DNA of 64,000 bases, taken from Hevea brasiliensis. Taxonomy: Eukaryota > Streptophyta > Magnoliopsida > Malpighiales > Euphorbiaceae. The notes under the pieces are model-generated. The model was not told the origin of the DNA and made no database searches. It saw nothing but the letters and a program-made list of their open reading frames with translations. The position numbers and the translations under genes were made by a program. The stretch lies in contig NC_079498.1 of NCBI RefSeq assembly GCF_030052815.1, forward strand, positions 77,610,992 to 77,674,991. The letters run 5' to 3'. Numbering within the stretch: the first letter of the stretch is position 1; every line of letters starts with the position of its first letter. This document shows positions 48,003 to 58,203 of this stretch, one piece after another.

Positions 48003-50342
48003 ACATCCGCCTTTCCATAAACATAAAATCATTTCACAATTTAAAGTTCTCAAATTCATATAAAGCTCATTCAAATCAATTACAAATTTAAAAATAAAGG
48101 AAAAAGCTACTTGTGCACAAACATTCAATGAATCTCCTTTTTCTTTACTTACTTCTCCTTGTCCTTCAAAGCCCCTTTTTCTACTAAAAACACACAAGTA
48201 GAATATCTCAATACTTATCCCAACTATTGCCCATAACTCATCACATAAATCTCTAATGAATCCCTAAGTTAACTTTGCAATTTCAATGAATTTTAGGTTC
48301 TAGATAGTTTTGGACCTTCATTATAGAACCCAATTTTAACCTAGTTCTAATCCTAATATGGTAAGGTGATCTAAATGAAAGTTGTTCCTCTATGTCTTAG
48401 TTTTATTTTCGTTTTTAAATCACTTAATTTGAACTTTTGTAGCTCTAGTTATGGTCAAATTACTAAACACTATTCTTGGTGCCTTACCCTGTAACTCTAT
48501 GTTTTCTAGATTTTTACCTTAATTTTGCATTCCATTTCTAGGCATCTTATGCTCTAAATTTGGACTAGGTCCCTAAAATAATGTTTTAGCTTTTTGTCTT
48601 AGGTTTCCAAATCATTTTGAATCATCTAAATTGGAATTTTTTTAAAGGAAGTTATGGCCTGATAACCACTTAGAGGTCACAGGACAATTTTGTTAAAGTG
48701 CAGGATTTCCAGATTTGGCATTCCTGACTTACCTTAATATTTCCCCTACTTTGCCCTATGAACTTGGTTTAGGTTCAAACATGAAGTTTTTAGTTTTATG
48801 TCTTATGAGAATTTTGGCTTTGTAATCACCTAATTTGCTATTGTGTAGCTTGAGTTATGGCAATTTTTCCAAAACTGGTTGGATGCCTAATCCTTCACAT
48901 TTTCCAGGTTCAGTCCAGTATTAGGGCTAATTTACTAGACTAATTTTGTCTAGTAATTTGATCAAGTTAGGGTCATAATTTGGTTTCATGGTCTCCATAA
49001 GAACTGTTCTCCTATGTCTCAAGATTCCATAGGTTCAAGAATCACCTAAATTGGAGTTTTCTAGAGTTAGTTATGCCTAATTGAATAAGTATTGTTCATA
49101 TGGTCATTTTCTCCAGGTCTAGAATTACAATTCCAGATTCAAGCCTTAATTAGAGTAACTTATGGTTATTTCCTGGGCAGGGTGTCTTCATGCAAATTTT
49201 AGCATTATGTCTTAGGTTTCATTTTTAGTTAGTTTCACACCAATTGGAGTTAAGTAGCTCATCTTATGAGCATTTAAGTGCCCTAGACGCAAGCTGTTCA
49301 GATTCAACACCAAAGTTCAATTGTCACTTCCCTTAATTACTTCCACCAACCAACTTCATTTCACATTAATTTCCCATTAATTGGTCATAATTCAACATTA
49401 CGAATATCAATTACACTTCATGGCACAAAAGCCCTAATTCTCCAAACCCTAATTCCACATCATCCCAAATTCATGCAAATTCATGCAATTTCAACATGTA
49501 CATCATGTATACCCCTCCATACAAGCTTGCATTCATATTTAATTCAATAAAAACACAGCAAACCCTACTCTTCCTACTTCTGGCCGAAATTCAAGCATCC
49601 ATTTCATGCATAATTTCTTCAATTTCTTAACTCAAATCCTCATAATTGAACTTAAATTCAAGAAAAGAAGAAGAAAGAAGGCTAGATGGATCACCTACCT
49701 CAATTGACAATTTCAAGTCTTCCAATTTCTTCAAAGTTTCTCCTTTCCTTTGCTTCCAATCTTCAATTCCATAAGAAATACTAAGTTTTCTCTCTAGGGG
49801 CTGTGGAAAACATGAGATAATTTCAAGGTTTAATGAGCTTGAAGGATCAAAAATGGAGGGAGAGAGTGAGGGTAGATAAGCTGGCCATGACGGGAGATGA
49901 GCCGGCCATGAGGGATGAAGAAGAAGAAGAGATTAGGATGAATTTAATGTTTTTTTTTGTCTATTTTAATATAATTTAATTTTAATTATAATTAATATAT
50001 TTCTAACAATTCCAATAATTCCATATGTGTCCCTTTTTAATTCTCATATACATCTCATTATTTTTAATTCTCTTTCAATAATTTAGTCTTACTCATTTTA
50101 ATTGACATTTAGGTCAAAAGTCAACTCTTAGAGTGAATTGACCAAAATGCCCCTCGTTGGGTTATAATGTATCTTTTTCCATAATACCGATTAAATCCAT
50201 AACCCAATGGTCACTTTAATTTTTATTGTGCATATCTCAATTAATTTTCATCTTATTTTTAGTCCTCAAGGTATCTTTTAATAATATTGTTCATAGAGTG
50301 AAAATGGTACTATTCAGATCTCAAAAGTTTCGGGGTGTTACA
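48003..50342 (-). mobile_element. Truncated Tekay-type LTR J
   Basis: A minus-strand LTR whose 5' end is clear (GGGGTGTTACA at 50342, i.e. TGTAACACCCCGAAAC in LTR sense) but whose 3' ~1.5 kb is missing: the 'TTGTGCACAAAC' block lies ~120 bp from the left edge, against ~1.7 kb in D. It contains the conserved block near 50100-50155 and five clear modules starting about 48380, 48575, 48783, 48985 and 49185. It is a family of its own. The minus frame at 47973-48197 crosses the junction and is spurious. Confidence 0.75.
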
Positions 50343-50343
50343 A

Positions 50344-50665
50344 GTGTCAAAGCAACAAAAAGGACAAGTAAATTTACTTTTAGTATTCCAACCTGATAAC
50401 ATTCCATAAGTAGGAAAATCATTAATGGTCCACATTAGAGCAACACGCATTTGAAACTTATTATGGCCATGGGCATCATAAGTATATAGACCATTAGTCC
50501 ATAAACCATTCAACTCACCAATCAACGGCTGCATGAATACATCAATTTTGTCTTTAGGTGACTCAGGACTAGGAATAAATAAAAGATAATATGAAAGAAG
50601 ATTGCTTCATACATAACCATGGAGGGAAATTATGAACAGTTAAGATGACTAGCCATGTACTATGC
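50344..50665 (-). pseudogene. CACTA (En/Spm) TNP2 transposase fragment
   Basis: Minus-strand similarity to the plant TNP2 transposase: 'HSTWLVILTVHNFPPWLCMK', a one-base frameshift near 50585, 'FIPSPESPKDKIDVFMQPLI', then 'ELNGLWTNGLYTYDAHGHNK', 'ALMWTINDFPTYGMLSGW' and the Cys pair 'TCPFC'. TNP2 cuts and pastes CACTA DNA transposons. Only ~105 codons remain, hemmed in by LTR J on one side and element A on the other, with no terminal repeats in view. The last residues of the open frame (after FDT) come from LTR J and are not transposase. Confidence 0.9.
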
Positions 50666-50673
50666 ACAATGCT

Positions 50674-53600
50674 TGTAACACCCTCATTGTAGCAATTCTG
50701 TACATTCTACTGTTTAGGTGACCGGTGTCAGTCCAGACAGCTAGAACATCTGAAAAAATATTTAAACTAAAGTGAGGAACCATAATTAACTCAAATATTA
50801 ATAATAAAAATTTAGAAAAAAATTTTAGAAATAAAATAAAACCAAGTTAAATGAGCCGGTGCCCTAGCGATGGGTAACCCAGTGAAAACTTGCGGTCCTC
50901 GCAACTAGGAGCCCTAAACTCGGGAGAAAATTCATAAAATAATTTTTGGGACTCCAAAGAAGAGTCATTGAGGTTTCTATGGCATTAGAATACCAAGAAA
51001 AGGCTTAGAAAAATTTTTAGATCAGTACAAACGATTTTGGCTCAATAAGCCAAACGGAGGGCATTTTGGTCATTTCGTCTTCAGAGATAATTTTTGGTCG
51101 ACTTGTCCAGTTAAGTAAATTATTATTATAACATAAAATATGAATAAATATTGCTAAAAATTGAATTGAAAGTGAGTAGAAAAGAAAAGAAAAAGAAAAT
51201 GAATTAAATGGGAAATTATGAAATCACATGATGTCATTAGTGTGCCTCCACCCAATCACATGGTGACACATGGCTATAACTCACTTAAAATGAGTTAAAT
51301 GTGCAGAAATGAAAGAAAAAAAATTAGATTGGTCTCTCCTTTCTTCTTCCATCCGAAACTCTCTCCTTCTCCCTTTCACCATTAAAGCTTCACCAAGGTT
51401 GAGTTCACTACCCAAATCAACCCAAAACCCTAGCTTCCCTTCACAAATATTTATCCTTACACCTAGAGCAAGTCTTGGGCAGCAAAAAGAAAGAGAAAAA
51501 GAGCAGTTCTCAAGCTTTGGGAATTAGCTAAATCAAAGTTAGTGCCAATTGGTCTTAATTACTTTGTGTATACTTCATGGAGAACATGAATTGAGTGTGA
51601 AACTAAGCTAGTTTAAATAAATTTTACATGGCTGAATTTCACCAAATTTCAGCAGCCTTAGGGTACATTAGGGTTCCTGTAATTTGAATGAATTATAGTT
51701 GTACATGGCTGCCATTGAATATGAACTTGATGCTTTAACTCATTAATAGCATGTACATGAAGCATTGAAGTTGTTGGAGTTAGGGTTTGGGGAAAAACTT
51801 GGGATTTTACTTATATGTTGGTAAATAGAAGTTCTAATGGTTAATTACTAACCATTTGGCTGAGTATAATGAGGAATTAAAGTGAATGGTAGCTTGGGAT
51901 TTGAGGTTGGGTGTGCTGCCTTGAGTGCCTTGCAGGTCTGGATGTGAGTCCAGCATGTTTGGGCAGCTATAACTTGGATTGTGTAGGTTCAATTGGTGCA
52001 AAGCTAATTAAAAATGAAATTAGACACATAATGGCACAATTTTGGTGAAGGAACTCTATCCAGAAACTAAATATAGGATGCCCTAAAAGTTAACCAAATC
52101 CGGGTGACTTACATTCTGCCTGGGCAAAATGACCAAATGAACATTGTTCATTCATTTGGTCATAACTCAGTATAGAAAGGTCCAATTAACCTGAATTTTA
52201 CAATAGAAAGCTGAGACATAGCCCTCCAACTTTCATGAAGAAAAAAAATCCAAATTTTGGCCATAACATGTCCAAAAACTGACCTTCAATCAGTGTACAA
52301 AAACTGCAGAATTGATTATACCCAAAATTTCTAGAAAAATTGCAATCTGGCCAGTTATGGTGTTTAAGCCATAACTTTAGCTACAAAACTCCAAATGAAG
52401 TGATTCAAAAAAAGAAATGTAACTAGACACAATAAGGAACAACTTTGATGAGGAACATTTGGCCAAATTCACACTGTAGAATGGCCTAATGGAATAGTGA
52501 ACTCTAGCACCCAAAACTAAAATTTCTAATTTATTCACCATTGGTTAGAAGTATGGATTGGCAACTAATGCCAACACTTTTGGGAACCAAAATGTGGTAA
52601 ATTTATGTGATTAGGACTTATGTAGCTATTATGCATTGGAAAGTTAATAATTTGACCTAAATAGTAAAATGAATAGTAACCTTACATGTAAAGCATGAAA
52701 ATTCAATCAATAACTTGGTAATGTGCCCTAGTACACCTAGTAAGATTGGTTTGGATAGGTTGGTATGCCAATAGGGTTCAGTTAGCAGCACTACACATGG
52801 CATTATGCCATTTTGTGATTTTATGGCTTTTAGCCATTCTGATATTATAGTGATACTTGGCCTTGTGCCTAATAATTATTACAACTCATTAGCTGTTCTG
52901 TTGCACACCGGGAGATATATATGTGACCGATGGTGTGACGGCCCGTGGTACTTGGTACCCAGTGCCAGTTTATCCATTTATCCAGTCCAGTCATCCAGTA
53001 TAGATTACTTGGGCAACCAAAAATTAAAGTTGATAAATTTAATGAAATAATGGATATAACAAGTACCAAATAAATAAGACTACAAATAATTACCAAAAAT
53101 TTGTCTGCATGAGACATCAATATACACACTGCATATTTATTTTCTTTAGCTCTTTTTATTTTATTATTGGCACCACTAAGCATTATTGCTTAGCGCATCG
53201 CTTTTTGCCATGCATAGGTTCTGAGAAACAGATAGAGAGCCCAGCAGACCACAGACTGGGTGAGGTCACAGATCTGCATAAAGTCAGAGTCACCTCTCAT
53301 CTGCAGTGCATCAGTGGTAGGACCTTTAGATTCCTTTTGAAATTTTGTTTTTCTATTTTGTAATGGGTAGTAGTTTGTGGTTTGTAAATTATGAACTCAT
53401 GTAAATAGTAAATTTATGTAATCATATGTTGATGCACATATTTTGTAAAATTTCGTTAATTAATATAATTTGAGAATATCTTCATGAAATTAAATTTGAT
53501 TTTGGATTTGAATGAAATTGTGGATTCATGTTGAAAACTTGAGATGGTTCTGAATGTTGAGAATTGTTGAGACCATGTTGATGGTTATTGGAGTTTTAGA

Positions 53601-53884
53601 ATGATTGAAAATGTATAGGAAGTGTTTTTCACAAGTTCCGAAGAACTGTTTTCTCCATTTTTAGCCGGTACTCTACCGAATTTTCTACAAAATTTTCAGA
53701 ACCTCAAATGAATTTATAATTTCAATAAATGGCCTAAATGAGTCAAATTTCAAAAATTGCATTTCATCACCATAAAGAAATAAATTAAGACTGGATAAAA
53801 ATAATTGAGATAAAATATGGTGTTCCGGTACACTGTGTGGTATATCTTGCTCGGCTATACTGTAGATGGGTAAGGGGTGTCACA
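50674..53884 (+). mobile_element. Element A 5' LTR
   Basis: 3211 bp from TGTAACACCCTCATT to GGGGTGTCACA. The first part aligns with LTR E (shared 'GAGCCGGTGCCCTAGCGATG'). Near its 3' end it has 'GAAGAACTGTTTTCTCC', as in the B-type LTRs and in 1-2723, which LTR E lacks, so it may be a mosaic. Probable TSD ATGCT at 50669-50673; the partner lies outside the window. The 3' LTR is not in the window. The short frames at 51309-53363 are not genes. Confidence 0.92.
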
Positions 53885-53889
53885 TTTAG

Positions 53890-53901
53890 TGGTATCAGAG
53901 C
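53890..53901 (+). other. Element A primer-binding site (initiator Met tRNA)
   Basis: TGGTATCAGAGC, 5 bp after the LTR, a perfect match to the usual site. The leader from here to 54020 has no frame of its own and resembles the internal region of E. Confidence 0.95.
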
Positions 53902-54020
53902 ATGGTTTAGACATTTTTGTGTTTAGATCGAGTCCATACCATGCATTGTATTTGTAAGAGTCGAGATGACACTAATGCAGATCTATTTGGTTTTCTTATT
54001 TTGATTAGGATATAGATCCC

Positions 54021-55260
54021 ATGTCACAGAGGGCAGTTGAGGAGGAAGTGGAGAGTCATGCTCCACCTACAATAACTGAGACTGGGGGTAGGAGAGAACC
54101 TGCTCCACCAGCTCCAGCAGAGCTTGCTCAGCCTCCACAGGCCATGTTCTAGCAAATGGCCGAGTTTTTCAGACAAATGGCAGGAGTAATGCCATCACCA
54201 CCACCACCACCTCCACAGCAAAAATCCCATCTGGAAAAACTGAGGAAATTTGGAGCAGTGGATTTCTTTGGCAAGAGAGAAGGTGATTCTGTTGCAACTG
54301 AGAACTGGTTGAACAGAACAGGGAGAGTTTTAAAACAACTCCACTACACTCCAGAGCAAAACTTAGAAGCTACTGTATCTCTACTACAAGATGATGTATA
54401 TCAATGGTGGGATACAGTGTCCAGTGAAGTGCAGCCAGAACAAATAACCTGGGACTTCTTCCTCTCAGAGTTCAAAAAGAAGTATGTGGGTAGTGCATAT
54501 CTGGAAGAGAGAAGAAGAGAATTCATTAACCTGAGATAGAGACAACTGACAGTGGCAGAGTATGAAAAAGAATTTGTTAGATTAAGTCATTATGGAAGGG
54601 AGATAGTCCCTAATGAGGCTAAGAGGTGTAAAAGATTTGAAGAGGGGCTAAATGACAATATAAAGATAATGATCATTTCCTTGGGAATCACAAACTTCAC
54701 CAAGTTAGTCGAAGCTGCAGTAAAAGTTAAGAAAGTCAGAATAAGTGAGCAGACTAGAAGAGAGAGACAGCAGAAGAGGGGTCTAGGTCAGTCTAGCTCA
54801 TCTCCTGCACCTAGGAAGAAGTTCAAAGGTCCACCTACTCAGAGTTCAGGTCAGCCTCAAGGTCAGGGTTAGTCCCAGGGGCCCAGACCACAGTTTACAC
54901 CTAGGAGAGGGCAGTTTGCACCATCAGTGGGCAGCTCTTTAGGGACAGTGCTCAGGGGACCAGCCTTAGCATCTTCTGCTTGTCCACATTGCTTGAAGTG
55001 GCATAAGGGGGAGTGTTGGAGAGTGACAGGTGCCTGCCTAAGGTGTGGGTCGACAGAGCATCAGTTAAGGCACTATCCATGCAGAACTGCTACAGCTGCT
55101 CCAGCACAAACGTATAGACCTGCCCCTGCACCTCAAAGGGGTAGGAAGTCTGGTAAATCTGAGGTAGTTGATCCATCACAAAGACTTGCATCGGAGCCAG
55201 CCAAGAGGCCAGAGGCTAGAGCACCTGCCAGAGCTTATGCCATGAGAGCTCAAGAGGAGC
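54021..55260 (+). pseudogene. Element A gag (Tekay), three stops
   Basis: ATG at 54021 ('MSQRAVEEEVESHAP') opens a frame that stays in phase through the whole polyprotein. Order: Pro/Ala-rich N-terminus, 'QMAEFFRQMAGVM', capsid-like core with 'LEKLRKFGAVDFFG', 'VSLLQDDVYQWW' and 'LTVAEYEKEFVRLSHYG', a basic linker, then two zinc knuckles: '[12 protein letters not shown]' and '[16 protein letters not shown]', the second with its last Cys position changed (Tyr). Stops are TAG at 54150, TAG at 54537 and TAG at 54870. Each sits where Gln is expected (CAG to TAG). Gag would form the particle and bind RNA. Without the stops this is the most complete gag in the window. Confidence 0.93.
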
Positions 55261-55800
55261 AAGATGCCTCGGACGTCATCGGGGGTATGTTCTCCCTCTA
55301 CAACACATCTGTGCATGCATTGGTGGATCCAGGATCCACTCATTCATACATTTGCATCAACTTACCCGTAAAAAGGGGGATACTAGTAGGGGAGAGTGAC
55401 CAAGACATTCTGGTCACTAATCCATTGGGCCACAGTGTAGTGGTGAACAAAGTATACAAAGGTTGCCCATTAAGGATTCAGGGGTATGAATTCTTGGCAA
55501 GCCTGATTGAATTACCTTTCTGTGAGTTTGACGTGATTTTGGGAATGGACTGGTTGTCACGTCATCAGACAATGGTTGATTGTAAATTGAAGAGAATTTC
55601 CTTAAAAACTCCTGAGGGTAATGAGATTACGGTTGTGGGAGAAAAGACAGATTTCTTGTCTAATGTCATCTCAGCCATAGTTGTAAGAAAACTAGTGAGA
55701 AAAGGCTGTGAAGCCTACCTAGCACATGTGGTGGATACTAGGCAGGCTAAGCCAGATCTGTGTGATATGCCCACAATAAGAGACTTCCCAGATGTTTTCC
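55261..55800 (+). pseudogene. Element A aspartic protease
   Basis: In frame with gag. '[20 protein letters not shown]' contains the catalytic Asp (55326) in a DPGS motif, the usual Tekay/Del variant of DSG/DTG. '[20 protein letters not shown]' is the second conserved block (ILGMDWL). No stop lies in this part. It matures the polyprotein in active elements. Confidence 0.9.
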
Positions 55801-56522
55801 TTGAAGAATTGCCTAGCTTGCCACCAGAAAGGGAAGTCAAATTTGCTATTGAGATACTGCCAGGTACAGCACCAATCTCTATTGCTCCTTATAGGATGGC
55901 ACTGAAAATCCAGTTGCAGGAGTTATTGGATAAGGGGTTCATACGCCCCAGTGTGTTACCATGGGGAGCTCCAGTGCTGTTTGTAAAGAAAAAGGATGGG
56001 ACTTTGAGGTTATGCATTGATTACTGGCATTTGAATAAAGTGACTATGAAGAACAAGTATCCGTTGCCTAGAATTGACGATCTGTTTGATCAGTTGAAGG
56101 GAGCAGGAGTATTTTCCAAAATTGATCTCTAATCTGGGTATCATCAGTTGAGGGTGAAGGATGCAGATGTGCCAAAGACTGCATTCAGGACCCGGTATGG
56201 GCATTATGAGTTTCTGGTGATGCCCTTTGGCCTAACAAATGCATCAGCAGCATTCATGGACCTTATGAACCATATCTTCCATCCATACCTAGATCAGTTC
56301 GTAGTGGTCCTTATTGATGATATTTTGGTGTATTCCAAGACCAAGGAAGAAAATGATGAGCATTTGAGGATTGTTCTGCAAATCCTGAGGGAAAAGAAGC
56401 TGTATGCTAAGTTGTCCAAATGTGACTTTTGATTGAATGAGATTGCATTCCTTAGACACATAGTGTCAGCTGATGGGATTAGAGTGGATCCCAATAAAAT
56501 AGAAGCAGTGATGGAATGGAAG
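55801..56522 (+). pseudogene. Element A reverse transcriptase, first part
   Basis: In-frame blocks: '[20 protein letters not shown]', '[20 protein letters not shown]', '[20 protein letters not shown]', '[20 protein letters not shown]', active site '[13 protein letters not shown]' with both Asp residues (56316-56321), and '[15 protein letters not shown]'. Stops: TAA at 56130 (relatives have DLxSGYHQL, here 'DL*SGYHQL') and TGA at 56430 (Trp expected, TGG to TGA). The coding sequence breaks at 56522 after 'VMEWK', where solo LTR H is inserted, and continues at 60567. Confidence 0.93.
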
Positions 56523-57271
56523 TGTCACACCTTACCCCTCTGTAAAGCATGACATGATCCCGTAGTATACCTAATGAATTACCAACTTCGTCTACTGATA
56601 ACCCATTAAATACACTACAAGGGATTTTAAAACTTTTCTTACTTCTTTTTACAGTGGTGAGCACTATTTACAGGTGTTAAAAAAAAAATTTTGAACTGAA
56701 GTGAAACAGCTAACACATTTGAAGAAATAATAATTTCTGTAAAAATTTTGGCAGAGTGCCATTTGTATTTTGAATAAAGCAGTTCTTCAAAAACCTGTAA
56801 AAAGCACTTCAAATATATTTCTCAATCTTAAACTTCAACATTTAGTCAACTCAAATCCACAATAATTTTTCAATATTTCCAAAGGCTGAGATAAAAGAAA
56901 TAGAGTACAAATTTTACAAGCTAAAATAATTCACAATTTATTTTACAACTTCAATGTACAATTTTAATTTACAACTGCTCAAAACCAAGAACATTATATA
57001 CATACAGTGAACATACATTACAATACAAAATGCAAACTATGGTATACTCAATATACCCGATGATCTCTCAGTGTAGTACTAGCAGCCTAGTCCACGCCTC
57101 TATCGATCTGTCCACTGTGATAGCAATGAAAAGCTATCGCTGAGTAAAATTTACTCAGTGGTGCACAATAACAATTTGAAATACGATATATAAATCTTTT
57201 ATTGACAATTCACAAATCAAATAGTTCACAATTCCATTTCACAATTTACAAAGTTCATATAACACAAATTT

Positions 57272-57412
57272 GATCAAATAACTGAGTAACACAGTTTTGC
57301 CAATCAATAACACAATTTGATCAAATAACTGAACAATACAATTTTGCCCATCAATAACACATTTTGATCAAATAACTGAATAATACAGTGTTGCCAATCA
57401 ATAACACAATTT
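57272..57412 (-). repeat. 47-bp minisatellite in LTR H
   Basis: Three units at exact 47-bp steps (57272, 57319 and 57366), each GATCAAATAACTGA... ending CAATCAATAACACA. Not seen in LTRs B, C or D. Confidence 0.92.
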
Positions 57413-57625
57413 AGGCCATGACAAAGTTTTTTCGCACATGCCGTGTTGTACACCACGACAGGACACACTCACCCCAATAATCGAAATCAATGAGGGAGGA
57501 AGCTAGCTAAATAATGAGTACTTATCCACACTCGCCTCATACTGACAAGTCAAAGAGGGAGGAATATAGTCATACTCACCCCATAAATGGAGGAGGAATA
57601 TAGTGTACTTATCAGAGCACTTGCA

Positions 57626-57714
57626 GGCGTTACGTATCGCCATCCCTGCAAGCTCTTGAGTTCACGCGTGAGAGTTCCCAAGAATCGTAGGCGTTACGTA
57701 TCACCGTCCCTACT
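57626..57714 (-). repeat. Direct repeat AGGCGTTACGTATC in LTR H
   Basis: Two copies of ~24 bp about 62 bp apart, containing GGCGTTACGTATC(A/G)CC, with 'TTCACGCGTGAGAG' (an ACGCGT-centred palindrome) between them. This CG-rich island is unlike the surrounding LTR. Confidence 0.7.
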
Positions 57715-57949
57715 TTGCTCCGATACCACTAAACACAATTTATCTCAAAATTTCCATTTACAAAGTAGGCAACACAATAATTTCCAAATAATATTCCCAA
57801 AACCAAAACAATAAAAAATTATTCATAACTCATTTCTCCAAATAAATTTGCTAGTAAAAGCAGTGAATATAAAAGTATTGTGCACAGACACAATTTAAAA
57901 CTATAATGTTCAATTAAATTTTTAAGTAGAAAATAAGAAGTCAAAATTA

Positions 57950-58203
57950 TTGTGCACAAACACAATTTAAAACAATAACATACAAATAGTCATAATTTAT
58001 TTCAATTGAAAAATTCAAAAGAAATAACTATTGTGCACAAACACAATTTAAAACAATAACATACAAATAATCATAATTTATTTCAATTGAAAAATTCAAA
58101 ATAAATAACTATTGTGCACAAACACAATTTAAAACAATAAAATACAAATAATCATAATTTATTTCAATTGAAAAATTTAAAAGAAATAACTATTGTGCAC
58201 AAA
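57950..58203 (-). repeat. 81-bp minisatellite in LTR H
   Basis: TTGTGCACAAAC starts at 57950, 58031, 58112 and 58193, exact 81-bp steps, with a more diverged unit upstream from ~57880. The unit is the 'TTGTGCACAAAC' block that is single copy in B, C, D and I, so H has amplified it. Confidence 0.93.

Noticed and set aside
54156..56432. Separate proteins of 127, 106, 401 and 94 residues
   Set aside because: They are pieces of one in-frame gag-pol split by point stops, not individual genes.
56479..56664. Conserved short frame 'MLTTVK...[11 protein letters not shown]' near the LTR 3' end (also at 35021 and 44989)
   Set aside because: Conserved because it is the conserved LTR terminus; length and end point vary, and it overlaps the insertion border. 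No sign of a protein.
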